Shown piece by piece: positions 16,158 to 25,847 of a DNA stretch of 64,000 nt (the stretch's first letter is position 1; every line of letters starts with the position of its first letter). The stretch is taken from NCBI GenBank assembly GCA_016178595.1, contig JACOSY010000013.1, positions 1 to 64,000 on the forward strand. Direction: 5' to 3'. The translations under genes and the position numbers were made by a program. The notes beneath the pieces are model-generated. The model was not told the origin of the DNA. It saw nothing but the letters and a program-made list of their open reading frames with translations, and made no database searches. Source of the stretch: Ignavibacteria bacterium. GTDB taxonomy: Bacteria; Bacteroidota; Ignavibacteria; UBA10030; SZUA-254.

Positions 16158-16642
16158 TTTCGCGCGCTATCAAATACGTCATCTTCACCGTGATCTTGGT
16201 GATCCTTCAGACGAAACTCATGCGGCTGTTGAGTCTCGAGGGCATCACTCCCGATATTCTCACAATTTGGATTGTCTATATTGCGCTGAAGGAAGGACAA
16301 CTTCCAGCGACGATCTGGGGGTTTTGCGTTGGCTTGTTTTTCGATTTCGTGACAGGAAATTTTATCGGTCTTGCCGCTCTGACAAAAACTGTATGTGGAT
16401 TTACGGCTGGATACTTCTACAACGAAAATAAGACGACAAGCATGCTCTCGAGCTATCGCTTCCTCATTGTTGTGCTCGTCGTGTCGTTCATCCACAATAC
16501 AGCGTACTTTATCATTTACACGCGCGGCACTGATATTGGAATCTTGCAAGCTGTACTGCAGTTCGGACTTGCAACGACCTTCTACACGACAACATGGTCG
16601 CTATTGCCGATGTTTGCTTTTGCACGCAAATACTTGAGCTGA
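16154..16642 (+). CDS. mreD: rod shape-determining protein MreD
   Basis: A 162-aa integral membrane protein with five or so hydrophobic helices, in the standard mreD position between mreC and the PBP2 gene. Family marks are the short N-terminus leading straight into a helix, the SLEGITPDILTIWIVYIAL segment and GFCVGLFFDFVTGNFIGL. MreD works with MreC and RodA/PBP2 in lateral wall growth. Translationally coupled to mreC by an ATGA overlap. Confidence 0.88.
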   Translation: MISRAIKYVIFTVILVILQTKLMRLLSLEGITPDILTIWIVYIALKEGQLPATIWGFCVGLFFDFVTGNFIGLAALTKTVCGFTAGYFYNENKTTSMLSSYRFLIVVLVVSFIHNTAYFIIYTRGTDIGILQAVLQFGLATTFYTTTWSLLPMFAFARKYLS

Positions 16643-16649
16643 GCTTGCC

Positions 16650-18476
16650 ATGGAGAATACCGAATCGCCGAAACGCAGGATTGCCTTCATTGTCGCCATC
16701 GGATTTATGTTTATTGTGCTCTTGGGGCGACTCATTCAGCTTCAGTTCCTCTACCAGGATGTGTACGGCAAGAAATCTGAAGAGAATAGTATTCGCCAGA
16801 TTGCGCGCGATCCAATCCGCGGTTACATCTACGACCGCCGCGGTACGCTTCTCGTGGATAATCGTCCATCCTATACGGTCACAATCACGCCATCGGAATT
16901 CAAGGAGAAAACCATTCCGTACTTGGCACAGGTTCTCGGCGTCGATACTGCTTTTGTCCACGAACGGCTTCGGAAAGGAAGAATCTACAATCGCTTCGCG
17001 CCGATGAAGGTCAAGCGCGATATCGATTTCCCAACGCTCTCGCTCATCGAAGAGAATCGGGATAAGCTCTCGGGTGTCGATTACCAGATCGAAACGAAAC
17101 GCTTTTATCCGACAAAAGCGAAAGCAACACACCTTTTCGGTTACACGAAGGAGATCTCGGACGCGCAATTGCAGGAACTCGGCAGCGAGTACCGCCTCGG
17201 CGACCTGATCGGTGCAACGGGACTTGAAGCAGCCTACGAGCACAACCTCCGCGGGCAGAAGGGGTATGAGTTCCTCACGGTGAATGCAAAGGGACAACTA
17301 CTCGGGGCGTACAATGAGGGGAAGAGCGATTTTCTGGCGAAGGAAGGAAGCGATCTTATCCTTGCGATTGATGCGGATTTGCAGGCACTCGCTGAATCTC
17401 TGCTCGCGGACAAGCGCGGTGCCGTCGTAGCAATCGATCCTAATAATGGCGGCGTCCTTGCCCTTGTGAGCAAGCCCGATTATGATTTGGCAAAGTTTGG
17501 AAGCGTCACGTCACCGGATGTATGGAATGCACTTCTTACTGATTCGACAAAGCCAATGTTCAATCGCGCAACAATGACGCGTTATCCACCCGGTTCAACG
17601 TTCAAGATGGTGCTTGCGGCTGCAGCGCTGCAGGAAGAAGTTATCTCGCCAAACTATAGAATTCAATGTAATGGTGCGTTTCATTACGGCACGCGTGTCT
17701 TCAAGGATCATATCGCTCACGGCTCGACCGATCCAATCGAATCGATCCAGCGGTCGTGCAATGTGTTCTATTACACCGTTATGCTGAAGACGGGCTTGGA
17801 GCGGTGGACACGTTACGGCGAAGAATTCGGCTTCGGTCAGCCGACTGGGATCGATATTCTCGAAGAAACAGCCGGTCTTCTTCCGTCAGAAGAGTATTTT
17901 GATCGCATCTACGGTAAAGGGCGTTGGACGCAAGGCTACCTCGTAAGCCTCGCGATTGGGCAGGGTGAGGTAGGCGTCTCACCGCTGCAGATGGCATGTT
18001 ACGCCGCGGCGCTTGGCACACGCGGCATCTGGCACCAGCCGCACGTCGTAGAGAGAATTCGCGACAAAGAGAGCGGGCAGACTGTGGAGGTCAAGACGGA
18101 GACGCGCAACATCGAACTGTCCGACCGGGTGTGGAACATCATTCACGAAGGCATGTACCGGTGCGTGAATGAGCCGGGCGGGACGGCATTGATCGCAAAG
18201 GTCAGGGGTGTGAAGGTTGCGGGAAAGACCGGCACCGCACAGAATCCCCACGGGAAAGATCATGCATGGTTCATCGGGTACGCGCCAGTCGAGCATCCGA
18301 AGATCGCCATCTGCGTGCTCGTGGAGAATGCCGGGTTCGGCGGTGTTATCGCTGCACCGATTGCAAGCATGTGTATAGAGCAGTACCTTTATGGCGAGCT
18401 TATCCGGAACAATGCCAACCAACCTATCGTGGCCGCAAAGGACGAACAGAAACAGGTCGAAGCGGATCAGGAATAA
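16650..18476 (+). CDS. mrdA: penicillin-binding protein 2 (elongation transpeptidase)
   Basis: PBP2 cross-links peptidoglycan in the elongasome. The 608-aa protein has an N-terminal membrane helix (residues 10-28), the dimerisation region with RGYIYDRRGTLLVDNRPSY, and the transpeptidase domain with the active-site serine in PPGSTFK, the SCN motif in RSCNVFYY and KTGTAQ near residue 530. The order mreD-mrdA-rodA and the RodA partner directly behind it support elongation rather than division. The gap to mreD is 7 bp; the stop codon abuts the rodA ATG. Confidence 0.94.
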   Translation: MENTESPKRRIAFIVAIGFMFIVLLGRLIQLQFLYQDVYGKKSEENSIRQIARDPIRGYIYDRRGTLLVDNRPSYTVTITPSEFKEKTIPYLAQVLGVDTAFVHERLRKGRIYNRFAPMKVKRDIDFPTLSLIEENRDKLSGVDYQIETKRFYPTKAKATHLFGYTKEISDAQLQELGSEYRLGDLIGATGLEAAYEHNLRGQKGYEFLTVNAKGQLLGAYNEGKSDFLAKEGSDLILAIDADLQALAESLLADKRGAVVAIDPNNGGVLALVSKPDYDLAKFGSVTSPDVWNALLTDSTKPMFNRATMTRYPPGSTFKMVLAAAALQEEVISPNYRIQCNGAFHYGTRVFKDHIAHGSTDPIESIQRSCNVFYYTVMLKTGLERWTRYGEEFGFGQPTGIDILEETAGLLPSEEYFDRIYGKGRWTQGYLVSLAIGQGEVGVSPLQMACYAAALGTRGIWHQPHVVERIRDKESGQTVEVKTETRNIELSDRVWNIIHEGMYRCVNEPGGTALIAKVRGVKVAGKTGTAQNPHGKDHAWFIGYAPVEHPKIAICVLVENAGFGGVIAAPIASMCIEQYLYGELIRNNANQPIVAAKDEQKQVEADQE

Positions 18477-19694
18477 ATGGATAGCTGGTTTAAAAAAAAT
18501 ATAGACTATACAACTGTTACCGTCGTTCTTTTACTGCTGATCATCGGTATCGCGTCCGTATATAGCGCAACATACGACGCCGGAGCATCGGTGTACTTCA
18601 ACCGGCAATTGATCTGGGGAGGAATCGGTTTTTTACTGATGTTCTCTATCATGTTCATTCCCTTTCGGACGCTGCAGCTCATGTCGTATCCGCTGTACGG
18701 CATCTCGATCATGATTCTGTTGATCGTGCTCGCGGCAGGAAAAGTTGTTGCCGGATCGAGGAGCTGGTTCGGCGTTGCCGGATTCGGCTTGCAACCGTCG
18801 GAGATTGTGAAGGTAACGACGATTCTCGCGCTCGCTTCGTATCTCTCCAATAGAACCGTGAACCTGGGTCGCCTCAAACACATTGCGGTTGCATTCGGCA
18901 TTGTGATCGTGCCGGTCGTTCTCATCCTGCTGCAGCCGGATATGGGTACGGCGATCATCTACATAGTAATGCTCGTTGTCATTCTCTACTGGGCGGGGGT
19001 ATCGAACTTTCTTCTCATCACACTTATCGCGCCGGTTGCTGCTGCGATTGCAACGCTTTCGGGCACGACGGCATTTGTGATTGTCCTGGCATGTACTGTG
19101 TTGATGCTTGTGTTGCTTCGTGAAAACCGGCTTTTCTCTGCCCTTGTTTTCTCCGGCACTGTTTTCATGGGTGCCTCGGTTCAGTACATCTTTGGCAAGC
19201 TTGCCCCTCACCAGCAGAAACGCATCCTCACCTTCCTCAACCCCGATGCCGATCCCCTCGGCGCAGGCTATAATGTTATCCAGTCGAAAATTGCTATCGG
19301 TTCGGGTGGACTCTTCGGCAAGGGCTATTTGCTCGGCACACAAACACAGCTCAATTTCCTTCCTGCGCAATGGACGGACTTCATTTACTGCGTGCCGAGC
19401 GAAGAGTTTGGCTTCGTCGGTGCGTTCGCCATTCTCTCGCTTCTCACCATTCTCCTCATTCGCGGTGTGCAGACTGCATCAACAGTGAAGAGCCGCTACG
19501 CAAGTATCGTTGCCATCGGCGTTGTTGCAGCCATCGCAGTGCATACGGTTATCAACATCGGTATGGCAATGGGCATCATGCCGGTCATTGGCGTCCCACT
19601 TCCGTTCATGAGTTACGGTGGATCAAACCTTCTCACCAACATGGTCATGGCCGGACTTCTTTTGAACGTGTACGCGAATAGGAAGGAATACTGA
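18477..19694 (+). CDS. rodA: rod shape-determining glycosyltransferase RodA
   Basis: RodA is the SEDS-family glycosyltransferase that polymerises lipid II together with PBP2. The 405-aa protein has ten or so transmembrane helices, the conserved SRSWFG-x-FGLQPSE run (GSRSWFGVAGFGLQPSEI), the LLQPDMGTA motif and the C-terminal GVPLPFMSYGGSNLLTNM signature. Position next to mrdA separates it from the ftsW in the dcw cluster. The ATG directly follows the mrdA stop codon, with AGGA inside the upstream gene as a likely ribosome site. Confidence 0.94.
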   Translation: MDSWFKKNIDYTTVTVVLLLLIIGIASVYSATYDAGASVYFNRQLIWGGIGFLLMFSIMFIPFRTLQLMSYPLYGISIMILLIVLAAGKVVAGSRSWFGVAGFGLQPSEIVKVTTILALASYLSNRTVNLGRLKHIAVAFGIVIVPVVLILLQPDMGTAIIYIVMLVVILYWAGVSNFLLITLIAPVAAAIATLSGTTAFVIVLACTVLMLVLLRENRLFSALVFSGTVFMGASVQYIFGKLAPHQQKRILTFLNPDADPLGAGYNVIQSKIAIGSGGLFGKGYLLGTQTQLNFLPAQWTDFIYCVPSEEFGFVGAFAILSLLTILLIRGVQTASTVKSRYASIVAIGVVAAIAVHTVINIGMAMGIMPVIGVPLPFMSYGGSNLLTNMVMAGLLLNVYANRKEY

Positions 19695-19755
19695 GTAGTA
19701 GCGGGTCCTCAGACTCGCGCTCCTCGGGTACGCCGATCTGTCCCGAATGTCCTAA

Positions 19756-19774
19756 GGACTCCTTCGGAGGGTCC
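19756..19774 (+). terminator. hairpin behind the rod-shape operon
   Basis: GGAC and GTCC close a short stem over an inner TCC-TTC-GGA hairpin (with a two-base bulge), and TTCGGAC repeats just after. It lies 62 bp past the rodA stop in a 209-bp gap. There is no T-run, so intrinsic termination is doubtful; the gap otherwise shows only a TATAAT-like word near 19878 upstream of the protease gene. Confidence 0.3.
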
Positions 19775-19903
19775 TTCGGACGTGGCGGCAAGTATTGGTC
19801 TACGACTCGTCGAGTAGTTGAGGGCAATTTGCCATTCTCACAAAACGTCCGTATTTTCTGGTCGCTTGCACGTTCTTTATAATCAAACATTCGCAACTTG
19901 TCA

Positions 19904-22339
19904 ATGGCAAAATCCAGATCCGCACAAGAAATTCCCATCACGCAGCTCCGCTGGCGCTGCGATCCGAAAAGCCTCGGCATTGCCACGACGAACGACATCA
20001 AACCGACCAAAGAGATCATCGGACAGGAACGCGCTCTCAAAGCCATCCGTCTCGGCCTTACTATGAAGCATCCGGGGTACAACGTTTTTGTCACCGGCTT
20101 TTCCGGCACCGGACGCATGACCACCATCAAGCGGATGCTGACTGAATTCCAGCACGCGTCGATCCCGCTCAAGGATCGCTGCTACGTCCATAACTTCAAG
20201 AATCCCGACCAGCCCATACTCATCACGCTTGCTGCCAAACAGGGAAACAGCTTCCGCAACGCGATGGAGATGCTCGTCAGTGATCTCATCAAGAACATAC
20301 CGGCGGCATTTGAGCGGAAGCGCTTCAAAGACGAACGGAAGCGCACGATGGAACATTTCCACGAACGCCAGCAGAGTGTTCTTCACGATTTCGAATCGAA
20401 AGTCAAGGAGAAGGGCTTCGAGGTCATCCAGGTACAGATTGGCGGATCAATGCGGCCGGATATTACGCCGGTCGTCAACGGGCAACCCGTCACGTTCGAG
20501 CAGCTAGAAACCCATCTGAAGCAGGGAGACGTCACCAAGGAACAGGTCGAACAACTCTCGAAAGATCGCCAGGCGCTCGAGGGCCAGATGGAACTGATCT
20601 TTCGCGAGCTGCGAAACATCGAGCGCAAAGCACGCGAGTCGGTGAATGAGCTTGCCCAGCAATTCATTCTTCCCATTGTCCGGGAAAGCATCGACGAACT
20701 GCGAAAAGAGTTCCAGAACGAGAAGATGTACCGCTACCTCGACGATGTGCAAGACGACATCATGCACAACCTCAACCGGTTCCATCCGCCGGAGGATCAG
20801 CCGCATCCGGCCACTCCTTTTGAACTGCAGGACACGCCGTTGGAGGATGATAATTTTCTCGAATACCGCGTCAATGTCGTCGTTGATAATTCAACGACAA
20901 CAGGTGTTCCGATTATCATTGAGACGAACCCGCGATTCAAGAATATCTTCGGCACCATTGAGCGTCAGGTCGACCGCAATGGCACATGGCGTACAGACTT
21001 CACGCTGATCAAGCCCGGTTCACTTCTCCAGGCCGATGGCGGATACCTTGTCATTAATGCCGTCGATGCACTGGTCGAACAAGGAGTATGGCAAAATTTG
21101 AAGCGAACGCTCCGCAACGAGCTTCTCGAAATACAATCTCTTGAAACCGGGGTCTTGGGCGCAAGCTCCGCCTTCAAGCCGGAGCCAATCGAGATAGACG
21201 TGAAAGTCATAATGCTCGGCGATGCATACGTTTATTTCACGCTCTACGAGCAGGACGAAGACTTCAAGAAGATATTCAAGGTTCGGGCCGACTTCGACAT
21301 CGAGATGCCGAAAGTCCCGCAATCAATACGAAAGTACGTGAGTTTCATCAAGATGATTTGCGACGATGAGAAGCTCCTTCCATTCGACCGCGCAGGCGTT
21401 GCGGCAGTGGTCGAGCACGGCGTCAGGCTTGCCGGCAGACAGAACAAACTTTCCACCCGCTTCAATGTTATCGCCGACGTGCTTCGCGAATCGAGCTACT
21501 GGGCTTCAATGGAACAGAAACCGATCGTAACGGCAGAGCACGTTCACGAAGCGATCCGCGAACGCATCGAGCGCATGCAGCTTGCCGAGGATAAGATGCG
21601 CGAGATGATCCGGGACGGCCTTGTCATGATCGACACCGAAGGGGCTGTCGTCGGGCAGGTGAATGGCCTCACGATCTTTGACATGAAAGAGTATCTGTTT
21701 GGTCTTCCGACACGCATTACTGCAAAGACCTCGATTGGTCGGCAAGGAATCATCAACATCGAACGTGAAGTGCACTTGAGCGGGCCGTCGCACAACAAAG
21801 GCGTCCTCATCATCAGCGGTTACTTGCACAGCATGTATGCCCAGACCAAGCCGCTTGCCATGAACGCCAGCATCACATTCGAGCAATCCTACAGCGGCGT
21901 GGACGGCGATAGCGCCTCTTCCACGGAAATCTATGCTGTTCTTTCCAGCCTCGCGAATCTCCCCCTGCGGCAAGATATTGCCGTGACTGGCTCTGTGAAT
22001 CAGAAAGGTGAAATTCAACCCATCGGCGGCGTGAATCAGAAAGTGGAAGGATTCTTTGACATCTGCTGCGTGCGCGGACTCACCGGGACACAAGGCGTCC
22101 TCATCCCTCATCAAAACGTCAAAGACCTGATGCTGCGCGATGACGTCATCGATGCCGTGCGGGAAGGCAATTTTCATATTCATGCGATCAAGACGATCGA
22201 TGAGGGATTAGAGCTTCTCACCGGTGTAAAAGCAGGCAAACGATATTCAGATGGTGGATTTGAAAAGAACACCGTGCATTTCCTTGTCGATCAGACACTC
22301 ACACGGTATGCAGAACATTGGAAAGAGCTTTTCGCCTGA
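19904..22339 (+). CDS. Lon-family protease with degenerate ATPase site (AAA_32/LonC-like)
   Basis: An 811-aa cytoplasmic serine protease of the Lon superfamily, of the type with an AAA_32 domain rather than classical LonA. The protease dyad is clear: Ser670 in GDSASS and Lys713 in NQKVEGF, 43 residues apart exactly as in E. coli Lon (679/722). The N-terminal AAA domain has the P-loop GFSGTGRMTT at residues 65-74, where Arg71 replaces the usual Lys, so ATP hydrolysis may be weak or absent, as known for LonC. A long helical insertion lies at about 150-280. No transmembrane helix is seen, unlike archaeal LonB. ATG 19904 (MAKSRSAQ) chosen over TTG 19898. Stands alone upstream of thrA. Confidence 0.88.
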   Translation: MAKSRSAQEIPITQLRWRCDPKSLGIATTNDIKPTKEIIGQERALKAIRLGLTMKHPGYNVFVTGFSGTGRMTTIKRMLTEFQHASIPLKDRCYVHNFKNPDQPILITLAAKQGNSFRNAMEMLVSDLIKNIPAAFERKRFKDERKRTMEHFHERQQSVLHDFESKVKEKGFEVIQVQIGGSMRPDITPVVNGQPVTFEQLETHLKQGDVTKEQVEQLSKDRQALEGQMELIFRELRNIERKARESVNELAQQFILPIVRESIDELRKEFQNEKMYRYLDDVQDDIMHNLNRFHPPEDQPHPATPFELQDTPLEDDNFLEYRVNVVVDNSTTTGVPIIIETNPRFKNIFGTIERQVDRNGTWRTDFTLIKPGSLLQADGGYLVINAVDALVEQGVWQNLKRTLRNELLEIQSLETGVLGASSAFKPEPIEIDVKVIMLGDAYVYFTLYEQDEDFKKIFKVRADFDIEMPKVPQSIRKYVSFIKMICDDEKLLPFDRAGVAAVVEHGVRLAGRQNKLSTRFNVIADVLRESSYWASMEQKPIVTAEHVHEAIRERIERMQLAEDKMREMIRDGLVMIDTEGAVVGQVNGLTIFDMKEYLFGLPTRITAKTSIGRQGIINIEREVHLSGPSHNKGVLIISGYLHSMYAQTKPLAMNASITFEQSYSGVDGDSASSTEIYAVLSSLANLPLRQDIAVTGSVNQKGEIQPIGGVNQKVEGFFDICCVRGLTGTQGVLIPHQNVKDLMLRDDVIDAVREGNFHIHAIKTIDEGLELLTGVKAGKRYSDGGFEKNTVHFLVDQTLTRYAEHWKELFA

Positions 22340-22341
22340 CG

Positions 22342-22353
22342 TTATCATGATAA
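22342..22353. promoter_or_regulatory. perfect 12-bp palindrome before the threonine operon
   Basis: TTATCATGATAA is a perfect palindrome 2 bp after the protease stop and 84 bp before the thrA start. It could be an operator, but nothing else supports that. The rest of the 97-bp gap shows no attenuator hairpin and no Thr/Ile-rich leader peptide. Confidence 0.2.
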
Positions 22354-22436
22354 GACACGCCAGCATATCCAGGTTTATTCTTTTGCATCAATCTCGTCGC
22401 TCGTTTGCTTCTCATGATTTTCGATGAAAGGAAACG

Positions 22437-24899
22437 ATGAAAGTCATGAAGTTCGGCGGCTCGTCCGTCTCTACACCGGAACGCATCAAGGACGTTGCGG
22501 AGATCGTTCTCCGTAGCGCAAAAAAAGAACGCACGCTGGTCGTCGTCTCGGCGTTTCAGGGAGTGACCGACCTGTTGCTGGAGTGCTCACAGCAAGCCTC
22601 CTCCGGCGATGCCGCATACGAAACACTCTACACGAAACTCGCCAAGCGTCATCGGGATGTAATCAAAACCCTGCTCGGCAAGCGGACGCCAATGGCCACG
22701 CTCAACCGGCTTGAAGAGCACTTGGAGGAGCTTCGCAATGTCTTCCGGGGAGTTTACCTTTTGCGCGATTGTCCGCCGCGTGCACTTGATATCGTTGGGA
22801 GTTTCGGCGAGCGTCTCTCCGCAATCATCATCGCCTCCTACCTCCAGCGGAAACATTCTGCACAGTATGTCGATGCCCGGCAGCTCATCGTTACCGACGA
22901 TCAGTTTACGCACGCGTCCGTCCTCTTTGATCGGACAAATGCTAAAACGAAATCGTATTTCAAGAAGCTCTTTGCCGGAGGGAATTCCCGGACTCTTCCG
23001 GTCATTACAGGATTCATTGCATCGACAGAAGACGGCCGCACCACGACGATCGGGCGTAACGGCTCCGACTACACCGCTGCCATTATCGGGGCAGCAGTCG
23101 GCGCCGACCTTATCGAAATCTGGACCGATGTCGATGGCATGTATAGCGCCGACCCGCGAATCGTTCCTTCTGCATTCGTTCTCCCGCAGCTTTCCTACGA
23201 AGAAGCGATGGAACTTTCGTACTTCGGTGCAAAGGTACTTCACTCGGCAACGATTGCGCCTGCTGTCGCAAAGACCATTCCTATTCTCATTAAGAATACG
23301 ATGAACCCGTCGGCACCGGGGACACTCATCTCACAGCGCGCCGGTACGCACGATGAAATCGCAAAAGGAATTACGTCGGTCGATGATATCACGCTCCTTA
23401 CACTGCGCGGGATGAGCATGGTCGGCGTGCCGGGAACCGCCGAGAGACTGTTCCGTGCGCTCGCGTCAAACAACGTGAGTGTCATCGTGATTTCGCAAGC
23501 CTCATCCGAACACACTATTTGTTTCGCCGTGCGGAGTGCCGATGTCCCACGGGCACGGAAAGCGATCCACTATGAATTTCGGTACGAATTACAACACTCG
23601 CTCACCGCACTCGATGAAAAGCATTCACAGACGATCGTTGCAATCGTCGGCGAAGGAATGAAAGGAAAGCCCGGCGTTGCCGGAAGTGTCTTCCAATCCC
23701 TGGGACGAAACAATATCAACATCAACGCAATCGCGCAGGGGGCGTCCGAGCTGAACATCTCCTTCGTCACCGATTCCGGCAGCAGCACACGTGCATTGAA
23801 TGTCATCCACCAGGCATTCTTCGAGAAGCGGAAACATCTCGCACTCTTCGTCATTGGCATCGGGAATATCGGTTCTGCACTCTTGGGACAGCTTCAACGG
23901 CAGCAGTCCTTCCTCCACACGCAAGGCTTCGATGTACGCGTCTGCGGAATTGCCAACAGCAAACAATTCATTATAAATCAGGAAGGATTGAATCTGGCAC
24001 ACTGGCAGGAAGAGCTTTCCAAGAGTACTCGTGCGTTCCAGCCATTGTCTCTTGCTGAACATGTTGCGACAATGAAGCTCACGAATATCGCGCTCGTCGA
24101 TTGCACGGCAAGTGCGGACGTTGTTGCCGTCTATCCGGAATTTGTCAAAGCGAATATGCACATTATCACGCCAAACAAGAAGGCGAATGTTCTGCCGTGG
24201 AGGGGATACAACCGGCTGATGGAACTTCTCAGGCAACGGCAGAAACATTTTCTCTATGAAGCAAACGTCGGTGCGGGTCTCCCGATCATTTCGACGCTGC
24301 AAGATTTGATTGCAAGCGGCGATACGATTGTGAAGATCGACGGCATTCTCTCCGGCACCCTCAGTTATCTCTTTAATACTTTCGATGGACGAAAACCGTT
24401 CAGCGAGCTAATCCGTGACGCCCATGCAAGAGGGTTCGCGGAGCCTGATCCGCGAGACGATCTTTCCGGAATGGATGTTGCGCGAAAACTTCTGATCCTG
24501 GCCCGGCAGCTTGGATCGAAGATGGAGCTGCGCGATATTCGGGTCGAAAGCCTTGTCCCGAAAGAGCTTCGCACGGGGAAATTTTCAGAAAAATTCTATG
24601 CGCGTCTTGCTCGCTTTGATTCAGTCATGCAGCATCGCGTTGAAAAAGCACGATCGCGCAACATGGTATTGCGCTACGTCGGCACGTTCTGCGATGGCGC
24701 CGCACGTGCCGGTTTACAGGAAGTGCCGGTAACTCATCCGCTCGCATCCACGAAGGGAAGCGACAATATTATCGTCTTCACGACACATCGCTACAGTAAT
24801 ACGCCGCTTGTGGTACAGGGTCCAGGCGCGGGTGCCGATGTTACCGCTATGGGCGTCTTCTCCGACATCCTGAAACTCCTTCATTATCTCCCGTCCTGA
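22437..24899 (+). CDS. thrA: bifunctional aspartate kinase / homoserine dehydrogenase
   Basis: ThrA catalyses the first and third steps from aspartate towards threonine. The 820-aa fusion has the aspartokinase domain (MKVMKFGGSSVSTPERI; later TTTIGRNGSDYTAAI), two central ACT-type regulatory units (about residues 320-465, GMSMVGVPGTAERLFRAL and GEGMKGKPGVAGSVF), and the homoserine dehydrogenase domain from residue 470 (FVIGIGNIGSALL nucleotide-binding loop, TPNKKAN, and GILSGTLSYLFN). ACT domains predict feedback control by threonine. AAAGGA precedes the ATG. Its stop codon is followed at once by the thrB ATG. Confidence 0.95.
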   Translation: MKVMKFGGSSVSTPERIKDVAEIVLRSAKKERTLVVVSAFQGVTDLLLECSQQASSGDAAYETLYTKLAKRHRDVIKTLLGKRTPMATLNRLEEHLEELRNVFRGVYLLRDCPPRALDIVGSFGERLSAIIIASYLQRKHSAQYVDARQLIVTDDQFTHASVLFDRTNAKTKSYFKKLFAGGNSRTLPVITGFIASTEDGRTTTIGRNGSDYTAAIIGAAVGADLIEIWTDVDGMYSADPRIVPSAFVLPQLSYEEAMELSYFGAKVLHSATIAPAVAKTIPILIKNTMNPSAPGTLISQRAGTHDEIAKGITSVDDITLLTLRGMSMVGVPGTAERLFRALASNNVSVIVISQASSEHTICFAVRSADVPRARKAIHYEFRYELQHSLTALDEKHSQTIVAIVGEGMKGKPGVAGSVFQSLGRNNININAIAQGASELNISFVTDSGSSTRALNVIHQAFFEKRKHLALFVIGIGNIGSALLGQLQRQQSFLHTQGFDVRVCGIANSKQFIINQEGLNLAHWQEELSKSTRAFQPLSLAEHVATMKLTNIALVDCTASADVVAVYPEFVKANMHIITPNKKANVLPWRGYNRLMELLRQRQKHFLYEANVGAGLPIISTLQDLIASGDTIVKIDGILSGTLSYLFNTFDGRKPFSELIRDAHARGFAEPDPRDDLSGMDVARKLLILARQLGSKMELRDIRVESLVPKELRTGKFSEKFYARLARFDSVMQHRVEKARSRNMVLRYVGTFCDGAARAGLQEVPVTHPLASTKGSDNIIVFTTHRYSNTPLVVQGPGAGADVTAMGVFSDILKLLHYLPS

Positions 24900-25847
24900 A
24901 TGAAACAAAAAAGCGTCAGAGTGTATGCACCTGCAAGTATCTCCAACCTCGGTCCCGGATTCGACGTGCTTGGTCTTGCCATCGACAGGCCGGGTGATTA
25001 TGCAACTGCACGGCGAACAGATGAGCCTGGTTTGCATTTTTCAATTCGAACAGAACATGATGGAATTCCATCGTCCGCAAAAGAGAATGTAGCTGGTCAT
25101 GTCGCATCGCTCATGTTGGAGGAATTCAAGCCGCCGTTTGGCGTTGACTTGTTACTTGAGAAAAAGATGCCGCTCGGCTCCGGACTTGGAAGCTCGGGCG
25201 CAAGCAGTGTCGCAGCGGCAGCTGCCCTCAATGTACTGCTTCCTAAATCGCTGAAGAAAACCGATCTTCTCCGATTCGTTGTGGAAGGGGAACGCAAGGC
25301 GTCCGGCTCACCTCACGCAGATAATGTCGCACCTTCATTGCTGGGTGGCGCATGTCTTATCCGATCCTACGATCCGCTTGATGTTATCCAGCTGCCGATT
25401 CGGAATACGATTGTATGGATTATCGTACATCCTCATGTTGTCGTTCGAACACAGGAAGCACGAGACGTGTTGCCGACATCCATTCCACTCACGGCGGCGA
25501 TTCGGCAGTGGGGAAACGTGAGCGGGGTAACGGCAGGGCTTCTCGCCGGCGACATCCGGCTGCTCGGAAAGTGTATCGAGGATGTGATCGTCGAACCGGT
25601 CCGCGCTCGATTCATTCCCGGCTTTGATGAGGTGAAGCGTGCCGCACTCGATGCAGGTGCATACGGCTGTTCTATTTCGGGATCCGGCCCATCAATGTTT
25701 GCCATTGCGCACACCAGGATTGCCGGAACGATGATCGGCAGGGCAATGGTAACCGCTTTTCGCCGGCACGGCAATATTCATTGCGACACGTACATTTCAC
25801 ATGTAAATATGCACGGCGCGAAGATCGTTTGGACGAAAGAACGATGA
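24900..25847 (+). CDS. thrB: homoserine kinase
   Basis: ThrB phosphorylates homoserine with ATP. The 315-aa GHMP kinase begins VRVYAPASISNLGPGFDVLG, has the ATP-binding glycine-serine loop MPLGSGLGSSGASSVAAA near residues 90-107, and ends with the SGSGPSMFAIA motif. It sits directly behind thrA (no gap) and overlaps thrC by 4 bp, so the three genes form one operon in pathway order. Confidence 0.94.
   Translation: MKQKSVRVYAPASISNLGPGFDVLGLAIDRPGDYATARRTDEPGLHFSIRTEHDGIPSSAKENVAGHVASLMLEEFKPPFGVDLLLEKKMPLGSGLGSSGASSVAAAAALNVLLPKSLKKTDLLRFVVEGERKASGSPHADNVAPSLLGGACLIRSYDPLDVIQLPIRNTIVWIIVHPHVVVRTQEARDVLPTSIPLTAAIRQWGNVSGVTAGLLAGDIRLLGKCIEDVIVEPVRARFIPGFDEVKRAALDAGAYGCSISGSGPSMFAIAHTRIAGTMIGRAMVTAFRRHGNIHCDTYISHVNMHGAKIVWTKER

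Noticed and set aside
17153-17158. Depletion of AGATCT as evidence for enzyme specificity
   Set aside because: Several AGATCT sites were seen in the window, and a proper count against expectation could not be made.
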